Of a DNA stretch of 8,362 nucleotides, positions 1 through 5,966 are shown one piece after another; the first letter of the stretch is position 1; each line of letters opens with the position of its first letter. The position numbers and the translations under genes are program-made. The DNA is taken from contig CAKUJL010000053.1 in NCBI GenBank assembly GCA_934661715.1, forward strand, positions 1-8,362. Direction: 5' to 3'. The DNA is from an uncultured Oscillospiraceae bacterium (lineage in GTDB: Bacteria; Bacillota; Clostridia; Oscillospirales; Oscillospiraceae). The notes beneath the pieces were generated by a model, which worked only from the letters and a program-made list of their open reading frames with translations, ran no database searches and was not told the origin of the DNA.

Positions 1-36
1 CGGCTTTTTATTTTGTCTTTTCAGGAGGTTTTTTCG

Positions 37-828
37 ATGGAACTGACGACCAGAAGCGTGCGGAGGCTGTACTTCAGATTCCTGTCCGCCGCCTTTGGAA
101 GCGCACTCATTTCCAGCATCTACGGCATGGTGGACATGGCGATGGTGGGCCAGTATCAGGGCCCCGACGGCGCGGCGGCACTGGCTGTGGTCGCCCCTGT
201 GTGGAACATCATTTACTCTCTCGGCCTTCTCACGGGCATCGGAGGAAGCGTCCTGTTCAGCGCCCGGCGCGGAAACGGCAATTCTCGCGGCGCGGAGAAC
301 GAATACTTTACCGCCGCGGTCATCGGCTCTGCGATCCTGGCCGTGCTCAGCTGGGCGTGGATCTGGCTTTGTGAGCGGGACGTTCTGCTGTTTTTTGGCG
401 CGGACGAGACGCTTCTTCCGCTGGCGCAGGCGTACCTGAGGCCGGTCAAGTGCGTGTTTCCCGTGTTTTTGCTGACGCAGCTTCTGACGGCATTTCTGCG
501 CAATGACGGGCGGCCGGGTCTTGCGACGGCGGCTGTGCTGGCGGGCGGCATCTTTAACGTCTTCGGCGATTATTTCTGCGTATTTACGCTGGATCTCGGC
601 GTTTTCGGCGCGGGCCTCGCGACGGCAATCGGCGCGTGCGTGTCGCTTCTCGTGATGGCCTCGCATTTTGTGAGCAAAAAATGCACGCTGCGGCTGGTTC
701 GGGTGGCGGGGCTTTTCGGGAAGCTTCGCGCCATCGCCGTCACGGGCGTTTCCAGGGTGTACTCTTCCAACTGCCAACGCACCCGGACAGCGGGCCTTTT
801 CGTGCTGCGCTGCGCCATTTTCCCTTGA
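37..828 (+). pseudogene. MATE family efflux transporter, N-terminal half only (truncated)
   Basis: The frame from ATG 37 has AGGAGG at 23-28, 8 nt upstream, so I prefer this start to the upstream TTG at 13. Residues 1-239 read as the N-terminal lobe of a MATE (multi-antimicrobial extrusion) transporter, a cation-coupled membrane exporter. About six hydrophobic segments are visible (roughly residues 16-36, 45-75, 90-112, 135-155, 160-185 and 190-212). MATE-like patches include MVDMAMVGQY (31-40) and FLRNDGRPG (153-161), followed by GGIFNVFGDYF (170-180) and GAGLATAIGA (191-200). Full MATE proteins have about 450 residues and 12 helices; here the homology stops after GVS (residue 239). Codon 240 begins at 754, exactly where a foldback repeat starts, and the last 24 residues before the TGA at 826 are translated repeat. 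No frame after 916 continues the family. The product would be half a transporter, so loss of function is likely. Substrate cannot be inferred. Confidence 0.85.
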
Positions 829-916
829 AATACGTCAGTATTCCTGCGGAAAAATGGCTTGCTCAGCGCAAAAATTCCTCGCTGCCGGTCACATTGGGAG
901 TTTTCAGATACACCCT
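754..916. repeat. 163-bp foldback (MITE-like) element inside the MATE gene
   Basis: Both ends carry the same 8 bases in inverted orientation: AGGGTGTA at 754-761 and TACACCCT at 909-916. The similarity continues inward over the whole element: the left arm reads CTCTTCCAACTGCCAA after the terminal octamer and the right arm, reverse-complemented, reads TCTGAAAACTCCCAA. Inner stems include GCGCTG 807-812 with CAGCGC 864-869, and GCCATTTTCCC 814-824 with 848-858 (one mismatch). The apex is GAAATAC/GTATTCC around a GTCA loop at 834-837. Transcribed, it would form one long interrupted hairpin. It has no coding capacity, which fits a non-autonomous miniature inverted-repeat element mobilised by a transposase elsewhere. 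I see no clear target-site duplication (flanks GTTTCC and ATGCTG). Confidence 0.65.
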
Positions 917-970
917 ATGCTGCTTTTGCAATGCGCCGCAGCTTGGCCTCACTTTGTGCAGATTAACCAC

Positions 971-998
971 TTGCGTTCCTCCATTTTTGTGCTAAACT
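971..998 (+). promoter_or_regulatory. Putative sigma-A promoter of the alpha-amylase family gene
   Basis: A -35-like TTGCGT (971-976) is followed after 16 nt by TAAACT (993-998). A TG dinucleotide (990-991) one base before the -10 hexamer makes it an extended -10. Initiation would fall near 1005, giving a leader of about 44 nt before ATG 1049. The 16 bases around the -10 (TTGTGCTAAACTATGG) differ at only two positions from those at the pyk promoter. The stretch 917-970 upstream holds nothing else I recognise. Confidence 0.5.
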
Positions 999-1048
999 AT
1001 GGCTGCAAAGCAAAAATACGGCATAAACTATCATAGGAGGAAGCGCAG

Positions 1049-2341
1049 ATGGCAGCCAATACCGACCCGCGGCTTCAAAACGCGATCATCTATTCGATCT
1101 ATGTCAGAAATCATACCAACGAGGGCACGTTCCGCGCCATTATCCCGGATCTGGACCGTATCCGCGCTCTGGGAACGGACATCGTCTGGTTCCTGCCCAT
1201 CCACCCCATCGGCGTCGAGGGCAAAAAGGGAAGCCTCGGCTGCCCGTATGCCAACCGCGATTACCGCACCGTGAACCCCGCCTACGGCACAATGGAAGAT
1301 TTCAAGGAACTAGTGCGCGAGATTCACGCGCGGGGCATGAAGTGCATGATCGACGTTGTGTATAACCACACGTCCCCCGACTCGACGCTTTTCCGGGAGC
1401 ATCCCGACTTTTTCTACCGCGGAAAAGACGGCAAGCCCGGCAACAAAATGGGCGACTGGGCCGACGTCATCGACCTCGACTATGAAAACAAAGCCCTCTG
1501 GGACTACCAGATCGAGAGCCTGAAATTCTGGGCGGGGATCGTCGACGGCTTCCGGTGCGATGTGGCGTCCTTCGTGCCGCTGGCGTTCTGGAAGGCGGCA
1601 AGAAAAGCGGTCGCTTCGGTCAATCCCGACTGCCTGTGGCTGGCCGAGACCGTGCACCAGAGCTTCGGCTGTCTGGCAAGGTACCGCGGCATCCATTCCG
1701 CGCTGGACTACGATATGTATGAGGCGTTCGACATGGAGTATGAATACGACATCCGCGAAGCCTTTGACAAGTATCTGCAAGGCAGAATCGCGCTCAGCCA
1801 CTATCTCGACATGCTGAACTTTCAGGAGGCCATCTATCCCGCGAACTACAATAAGCTGCGTTTTCTGGAAAACCACGACCAAGTGCGCATCTGCTCGTAT
1901 GTCAAGGACGAAAAGGCGCTTCAGAACTACACCGCGATGCTGTATTTCCTCAAGGGCACGACGCTACTCTACGCCGGGCAGGAATTTGAAAACGATCATC
2001 TGCCGAGCCTTTTTGATAAGGACCCGATCGACACGAAGACCGGCAAGGACCTGACGCCGCTTCTGAGAACTCTGGCCGGCGTCAAGCGCGAATTCGGCAC
2101 GCAGGATTACTTCCGGAGCGAAGCGGACGATAAAAATGACATCGCCGTCATGCAGCGCTCCGGCGAGCGCGGCCACTTTGTGGGCGTGTTCAGTCTGAAG
2201 GCAAAATCTTCGGAGGTCTCCGTTCCCGCGCCGGACGGGGTCTATGAGAATCTGCTGGACGGCAGCGCCGTGAAAGTGGAAAACGGAACGCTGCGCTGCA
2301 CCGGCGCTCCTGTCATCTTCCGTTCGCCGGAAATCGAGTAA
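1049..2341 (+). CDS. Alpha-amylase family glycoside hydrolase (GH13), cytoplasmic
   Basis: This 430-residue protein hydrolyses or rearranges alpha-1,4 or alpha-1,6 glucosidic bonds in maltodextrin-like substrates. The four conserved GH13 regions appear in order: DVVYNH (102-107); GFRCDVAS (167-174) with the predicted nucleophile D171; LWLAETV (196-202) with the predicted acid/base E200; and FLENHDQ (272-278) with the transition-state aspartate D277. These lie in a TIM barrel that begins at the N-terminus (IIYSIYVRNHT, 13-23). A small C-terminal beta domain follows (about 365-430). There is no signal peptide or membrane segment, so it should act inside the cell on imported oligosaccharides. 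The start is set by AGGAGG at 1035-1040, 8 nt before ATG 1049. It is short for the family but complete, with no carbohydrate-binding module. The exact specificity (alpha-amylase, oligo-glucosidase or other) is not decided by these motifs. Nearby pyruvate kinase and phospho-sugar mutase fit a sugar-catabolism role. Confidence 0.92.
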   Translation: MAANTDPRLQNAIIYSIYVRNHTNEGTFRAIIPDLDRIRALGTDIVWFLPIHPIGVEGKKGSLGCPYANRDYRTVNPAYGTMEDFKELVREIHARGMKCMIDVVYNHTSPDSTLFREHPDFFYRGKDGKPGNKMGDWADVIDLDYENKALWDYQIESLKFWAGIVDGFRCDVASFVPLAFWKAARKAVASVNPDCLWLAETVHQSFGCLARYRGIHSALDYDMYEAFDMEYEYDIREAFDKYLQGRIALSHYLDMLNFQEAIYPANYNKLRFLENHDQVRICSYVKDEKALQNYTAMLYFLKGTTLLYAGQEFENDHLPSLFDKDPIDTKTGKDLTPLLRTLAGVKREFGTQDYFRSEADDKNDIAVMQRSGERGHFVGVFSLKAKSSEVSVPAPDGVYENLLDGSAVKVENGTLRCTGAPVIFRSPEIE

Positions 2342-2410
2342 TTTCGCGTTCTGCATAAAAACTGTCAAAATCTTTTGTATATTTCCTCTAAAATCTTAAC
2401 ACAATACCCA

Positions 2411-2439
2411 TTGTCACACCCAAAAAGTTGTGCTAGAAT
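2411..2439 (+). promoter_or_regulatory. Strong extended -10 promoter for the pyk leader
   Basis: TTGTCA (2411-2416) is separated by exactly 17 nt from TAGAAT (2434-2439), and TG at 2431-2432 gives the extended -10 form TGCTAGAAT. Predicted initiation is near 2446. The 69 nt between the amylase stop and this promoter (2342-2410) are AT-rich and show no clear terminator. The promoter starts a structured leader with an intrinsic terminator ahead of the small ORF and pyk. Confidence 0.75.
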
Positions 2440-2445
2440 ATGGCC

Positions 2446-2570
2446 GTCCGAACGAGTGGTGGAGTCTGTCATAGGATGCGTCCCGCGTCCTATTCGTTTG
2501 GAAGCCGGAAGCGATTCCGGCAGGTGCGTGCGCATCCGGGACAGAACCGACTCGGTTCTGTCCCTTTTTT
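2446..2570 (+). ncRNA. Structured leader RNA with alternative folds (candidate attenuator or riboswitch) upstream of pyk
   Basis: About 125 nt run from the predicted start to the end of the U-tract. Fold 1: P1 pairs CCGAACGA 2448-2455 with TCGTTTGG 2494-2501 (one G-U); P2 pairs 2471-2480 with 2484-2493 around a TCC loop and abuts P1 on its 3' side, leaving a 15-nt one-sided bulge (2456-2470); P3 is GCCGGAA/TTCCGGC (2504-2521) capped by a GCGA tetraloop; then comes the terminator hairpin. Fold 2: GGATGCG 2474-2480 pairs perfectly with CGCATCC 2531-2537, and the helix continues after a 3x2 internal loop with TCTGTC 2465-2470 on GACAGA 2540-2545. Fold 2 uses the 5' strand of P2 and the 5' strand of the terminator, so it excludes fold 1, while P3 is compatible with both. 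This is the layout of a transcription attenuator. I cannot match it to the T-box, SAM, glycine, purine, guanidine, ZTP, fluoride or 6S patterns I can recall. A stand-alone small RNA is the alternative. Confidence 0.6.
2538..2570 (+). terminator. Intrinsic terminator in the pyk leader
   Basis: GGGACAGAACC (2538-2548) pairs perfectly with GGTTCTGTCCC (2554-2564). One more G-C pair (2549/2553) leaves a three-base loop, and six T follow at 2565-2570. It lies before the small ORF and pyk, not after a gene, so it either ends a small RNA or controls read-through into pyk. The loop region GACTC (2549-2553) can also pair with GAGTC (2462-2466) in the leader bulge. Confidence 0.85.
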
Positions 2571-2618
2571 CAGGCAGACTCTGCATGTGTTTTTCTGTTT
2601 GAAAAGGAGGCGAACGTC

Positions 2619-2684
2619 ATGCCCGTTATTTTCTTCATCCTCGATGCAATGAAACATCTGCTGCGCATGAACCGCGCGGCCTGA
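2619..2684 (+). CDS. Small ORF of 21 codons between the leader terminator and pyk
   Basis: ATG 2619 is preceded by AAAAGGAGG (2602-2610) at an ideal 8-nt spacing, a better ribosome binding site than that of pyk itself. The reading frame ends at TGA 2682-2684, 19 nt before the pyk start. The predicted peptide has a hydrophobic first half (MPVIFFILDA) and a basic second half with K, H and two R, and could form a short amphipathic helix. I do not recognise a family. It could be a real small protein, or a device that loads ribosomes and keeps mRNA open ahead of pyk by translational coupling. It has no run of one amino acid, as classical attenuation leader peptides have, and it sits after the terminator, not before it. 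Confidence 0.5.
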   Translation: MPVIFFILDAMKHLLRMNRAA

Positions 2685-2703
2685 TTCGGAAGGAATTCAG
2701 ACT

Positions 2704-4119
2704 ATGAGAAAGACAAAAATTGTCGCGACCATCGGCCCCGCCAGCAGCGATCCGAAGGTCTTTGCCGCCATGTGCCGGGCGGGTGTGAATGTTGCCCGCC
2801 TGAACTTCTCGCACGGCACGCACGAAGAGCAGCTCGAAAAGATCCGCATGATCAAAACCGTGCGCGAAGAGCTCGATCTTCCCGTCGCCATCATGCTCGA
2901 CACCAAGGGCCCCGAGTACCGCACGGGTACGTTCAAAACCGGAAAGATCCATCTCAACGACGGAGACCTCTTCACCTTCACCACGCGCGATGTCGAAGGC
3001 GACGAGACCATCGTCTCCGTGAGCTACAAGAACCTCGCAAAGGAAATGCAGCCCGGAGACACGATCCTTGTCAACAACGGTCTTGTGATCTTCCGCGTTC
3101 TGGCCGTCGAAGGGCAGGACATCCGCTGTCAGGCCGTCGTCGGCGGCGACCTTTCCGACCGCAAGAGCATGAGCTTTCCCAACAAGGTCCTCAAGCAGCC
3201 GTACTTAAGCGAGCAGGACAGAAAAGACCTGCTGCTCGGCATTGAAAACGGCGTCGATTTCGTCGCCGCGTCCTTCGTCTCGAGCAAGGACGATATTCTC
3301 GACCTCAAGGCGTTTTTATCCGCGCATGGCGGCCGCTCCATCGACGTCATCGCGAAGATCGAAAACCGCGCGGGCGTTGACAACGCCGAAGAAATCTGCG
3401 AGGCCTGCGAGGGCATCATGGTCGCCAGAGGCGATCTCGGCGTCGAGGTCCCGTTCACAGAGCTTCCCGCCATCCAGAAGCAGCTGATCAACATCTGCCG
3501 CACGAAGGGCCGCCGCGTCATCACAGCCACGGAAATGCTCGAGTCCATGATCCACAATCCCCGCCCCACACGCGCCGAAATTTCGGACGTTGCAAACGCG
3601 GTCTACGACGGCACGAGCGCCGTCATGCTCTCGGGCGAGACTGCCGCGGGCAAATACCCCGTGCAGGCCGTCGAGACCATGGCCGCCATCGCCGAGGAGA
3701 CCGAGCAGCACATCCACTATGAGACCCGCTTCCGCAATTACCGCTTCCAGATCAAAAATCTGCTCGACGCCATCTCCCACGCCACGTGCGGCATGGCCAT
3801 CGACATTGGGGCAAAGGCCATTGTCGTAAGCTCCCTGTCCGGAAGGACCGTTCGCATGGTCTCGCGCTTCCGCGTGCCGATGGATATCGTCGGCATGGCC
3901 ACGAGCAAAGCCGTCTGGTACAAGCTCGCCCTTTCGTGGGGCGTGCAGCCGGTTCTGTGCGAGCACTTTGAATCGACGGACGTTCTGTTCTACCACGCGA
4001 GAAAGGCCGCCAAGCAGGCGCTTCATTTGCAGCCCGGCGACAACATCGTCCTCACCGGCGGCACCGTCAACGGCACCTCCGGCAACACAAATTTAATTCG
4101 CGTCGACACGATTCAATAA
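2704..4119 (+). CDS. pyk: Pyruvate kinase
   Basis: It converts phosphoenolpyruvate and ADP to pyruvate and ATP, the last step of glycolysis, in the cytoplasm. The 471-residue protein has the core barrel, with the B domain inserted at about residues 70-170, and a C-terminal regulatory domain (about 345-471). Diagnostic residues are substrate-binding R32 in ARLNFSHG (31-38), D66/T67 in DTKGPE (66-71), catalytic K218 and metal ligand E220 in IAKIEN (216-221), D244 in ARGDLGVE (241-248), and the signature TEMLESMIHNPRPTRAE (276-292). E71 matches the glutamate linked to potassium-dependent enzymes (rabbit Glu117; lysine in potassium-independent ones). The extra C-terminal PEP-utiliser-like domain of Bacillus pyruvate kinases is absent. 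Where many family members have a GVNLPG-type stretch, this one has SMSFPN (155-160), suggesting a divergent subgroup. The start has GGAAGGA (2688-2694) upstream. It is preceded by a small ORF and a leader terminator and followed by a strong terminator. Confidence 0.97.
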   Translation: MRKTKIVATIGPASSDPKVFAAMCRAGVNVARLNFSHGTHEEQLEKIRMIKTVREELDLPVAIMLDTKGPEYRTGTFKTGKIHLNDGDLFTFTTRDVEGDETIVSVSYKNLAKEMQPGDTILVNNGLVIFRVLAVEGQDIRCQAVVGGDLSDRKSMSFPNKVLKQPYLSEQDRKDLLLGIENGVDFVAASFVSSKDDILDLKAFLSAHGGRSIDVIAKIENRAGVDNAEEICEACEGIMVARGDLGVEVPFTELPAIQKQLINICRTKGRRVITATEMLESMIHNPRPTRAEISDVANAVYDGTSAVMLSGETAAGKYPVQAVETMAAIAEETEQHIHYETRFRNYRFQIKNLLDAISHATCGMAIDIGAKAIVVSSLSGRTVRMVSRFRVPMDIVGMATSKAVWYKLALSWGVQPVLCEHFESTDVLFYHARKAAKQALHLQPGDNIVLTGGTVNGTSGNTNLIRVDTIQ

Positions 4120-4132
4120 CAACCATACAAAA

Positions 4133-4169
4133 CGCGCACCGCGAGGACTTCTCGCGGTGCGCGTTTTTT
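4133..4169. terminator. Intrinsic terminator between convergent pyk and phospho-sugar mutase, probably bidirectional
   Basis: A perfect 13-bp GC-rich stem pairs CGCGCACCGCGAG (4133-4145) with 4151-4163 around the loop GACTT. Six T follow at 4164-4169 on the plus strand. On the minus strand the stem is followed by four T (complement of AAAA 4129-4132), so it can also end the mutase transcript, though less strongly. It fills the 60-nt gap between the two convergent stop codons. Confidence 0.92.
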
Positions 4170-4179
4170 CTTGGAATAT

Positions 4180-5865
4180 TTACGCTTTCATAAGCTCGTT
4201 TGCGGTTTTCTTCATCGTTTCGATGACGGCGTCGGCTTCTTCCTTCGTCTTTCCGACGGCAGAGAGGTAGACCTTGATCTTGGGCTCGGTGCCGGAGGGA
4301 CGGACGATGAGCTTGGCCTTGCCCTCCAAGCGGTACTCGAGCACCTGCGCCTTCGGAAGGCCCGTGTCGTCATTTTCGTAATCGACCGAGGACACGACCT
4401 TTCTTCCGGCCAGCGCCTGCGGCTTTTCGGCGCGAAGACGCTCCATGAGGTTCTTCATTGTCTGCATGCCCGAAACGCCCTCGAAGGTGAAGCTGCAAAG
4501 ATCGTTTCGATAATAGCCGAACGTATCGTACAGGCTGTCGATGGCGTCGCCCAGATTCATGCCCTTCTGCGCGTAATACGCGGCGGCCTCCATAATCAGA
4601 AGCGAAGCGTTCACCGCGTCCTTGTCGCGCACGTGCGTGCCGGAGAGGTAGCCGTAGCTCTCTTCGAAGCCGAAGATGTAGCGTTCCGGATGGCCCTGCG
4701 CCTCGAGTTCACCGATCTGCTCGCCGATGAACTTGAAGCCTGTGAGCACGCGCCGGAGCTCCACGCCGTAGTGCTCAGCCACAGCGTCGACCATGTCGGT
4801 CGAGACGATCGTCGTGACGGCCACGGGGTCTTTCGGCATATGGCCGTTTGCAAGGCGGCTTTTGCAGATATAGTCCAGCAAAATCACGCCCATCTCGTTG
4901 CCGGAAATGAGGCGGTAGCCGCCCTTGTGGTCGGGAACGGCGGTGCCGCAGCGGTCGCAGTCCGGGTCGGTGCCAAGTAAAAGGTCGGGCTTGACTTTTT
5001 CGCACAGCTCCAGACCCTTCTGCATCGCCTGCCGGATCTCGGGGTTCGGATACGGGCAGGTCGGGAAATTGCCGTCGGGCTTTTCCTGCTCGGGAACGAC
5101 CGTCATGTTCTGAACGCCCAGCTTTTTGGCCAGCATCCGGATACACTCGAGTCCCGCGCCGTTAAGAGGCGTATACACGAGCTTCAGGTTTTCAATGCCC
5201 TCACCGCCGCCGACTCTCTGCGCGTACACCGCGTCCACGAAGGCCTCCAGGCAGCTGTCCGGAATATCGATGATTTTGCCGGCGGCCTTCGCCTCTTCAA
5301 AGTCAACGTATTTGGGGCCCGTGAAATAGTCGAGCTGCTCGATTTTTGCGAGGACTGCGTCCGCGGTCTCGGGGCCGATCTGGCAGCCGTCCGCGCCGTA
5401 GACCTTGTAGCCGTTATACTGCGCGGGATTGTGGCTGGCCGTGACGTTGATGCCCGCGCCGCAGCCGAAGTACCGCACGGCAAAGCTCAAAGCCGGGGTC
5501 GGCTCGAGTCTCGGATACAGGTAGACCGTGATGCCGTTCGCCGCCAGAACACGCGCCGCCGTCTCGGAGAAGAGCACGTTGTTGATGCGGCTGTCGTAGG
5601 CGATGGCGACCTTCTGCGGCAACGTGGTGCCGGAAAGCCACTCGGCCAGTCCCTGTGTGGCTCTGGCCACGGTGTAGATGTTCATGCGGTTTGTGCCCGC
5701 GCCGAGCACGCCGCGAAGACCCGCCGTTCCGAAGGCAAGGTCACAGGCAAAGCTGTCGGTGATTTTCTCCGCGTCGCCCTCCATCGCGGAAAGCTCGGCT
5801 GCCAGAACCGCGTCCATCTGCGGCTGGCTGCGCCATTTTTCGTAACGCTCCATTGCAAGGCTCAT
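4180..5865 (-). CDS. pgcA: Phospho-sugar mutase (alpha-phosphoglucomutase/phosphomannomutase, PgcA type)
   Basis: It interconverts glucose-1-phosphate and glucose-6-phosphate (and possibly the mannose phosphates), linking glycogen, maltodextrin and UDP-sugar metabolism with glycolysis. The 561 residues span the four alpha-D-phosphohexomutase domains. Active-site serine S144 lies in TASHNP (142-147); the metal loop GTDPDCDR (298-305) carries D300, D302 and D304; the sugar-binding loop is GFEESYG (399-405); and the phosphate-binding loop is RPSGTEP (522-528). Length and layout match the Firmicute PgcA group (B. subtilis PgcA is slightly longer). I chose the ATG at 5865 because CAGGAGG lies 8 nt upstream; a second ATG four codons in (5853) has no such site. 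It has its own promoter on the minus strand (5899-5927) and converges on pyk. Glucose versus mannose preference cannot be settled by reading. Confidence 0.93.
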   Translation of the reverse strand: MSLAMERYEKWRSQPQMDAVLAAELSAMEGDAEKITDSFACDLAFGTAGLRGVLGAGTNRMNIYTVARATQGLAEWLSGTTLPQKVAIAYDSRINNVLFSETAARVLAANGITVYLYPRLEPTPALSFAVRYFGCGAGINVTASHNPAQYNGYKVYGADGCQIGPETADAVLAKIEQLDYFTGPKYVDFEEAKAAGKIIDIPDSCLEAFVDAVYAQRVGGGEGIENLKLVYTPLNGAGLECIRMLAKKLGVQNMTVVPEQEKPDGNFPTCPYPNPEIRQAMQKGLELCEKVKPDLLLGTDPDCDRCGTAVPDHKGGYRLISGNEMGVILLDYICKSRLANGHMPKDPVAVTTIVSTDMVDAVAEHYGVELRRVLTGFKFIGEQIGELEAQGHPERYIFGFEESYGYLSGTHVRDKDAVNASLLIMEAAAYYAQKGMNLGDAIDSLYDTFGYYRNDLCSFTFEGVSGMQTMKNLMERLRAEKPQALAGRKVVSSVDYENDDTGLPKAQVLEYRLEGKAKLIVRPSGTEPKIKVYLSAVGKTKEEADAVIETMKKTANELMKA

Positions 5866-5898
5866 AGAAAATGCCTCCTGTCCAGTTTTTTCATACCA

Positions 5899-5927
5899 AT
5901 TATGGCACTGTCTTTTTCTGCCGTCAA
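5899..5927 (-). promoter_or_regulatory. Sigma-A promoter of the phospho-sugar mutase gene
   Basis: Read on the minus strand, TTGACG (5927-5922) is followed after exactly 17 nt by CATAAT (5904-5899), close to consensus. Initiation is predicted near 5892, giving a leader of about 27 nt that contains the ribosome binding site. It lies in the 101-nt gap after the cyclodeaminase stop. No terminator hairpin is visible in that gap, so read-through from the arginine genes into this gene remains possible. Confidence 0.75.
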
Positions 5928-5966
5928 GGCGAATTTCCGTCTATTTTTTATCAAATTTCTGCTTTT

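Noticed and set aside
636..995. Frame running through the foldback element as a possible continuation of the MATE gene by frameshift
   Set aside because: The translation lacks hydrophobic helices and MATE motifs; it is translated repeat sequence, so a simple frameshift does not explain the truncation.
2456..2470. GTGGTGGAG resembling part of the SAM-I riboswitch consensus
   Set aside because: The remaining SAM-I core (GATGAAACC-type and GGCAACC-type segments) is absent, so the match is a short coincidence.
2375..2652. Overlapping plus-strand frames of 70-75 codons across the pyk leader
   Set aside because: They run through the promoter, hairpins and terminator, lack ribosome binding sites, and are better explained as leader RNA.
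3316..4026. Minus-strand open frame of 236 codons opposite pyk
   Set aside because: It is the shadow of a well-conserved pyruvate kinase.
4171..4980. Plus-strand open frame of 269 codons opposite the phospho-sugar mutase
   Set aside because: It is the antisense shadow of the mutase and starts at the edge of the terminator without a ribosome binding site.
5866..5966. Arginine-repressor type operator in the gap before the mutase gene
   Set aside because: I found no convincing palindromic TGAAT/ATTCA pair there or in the arcA-arcB spacer.
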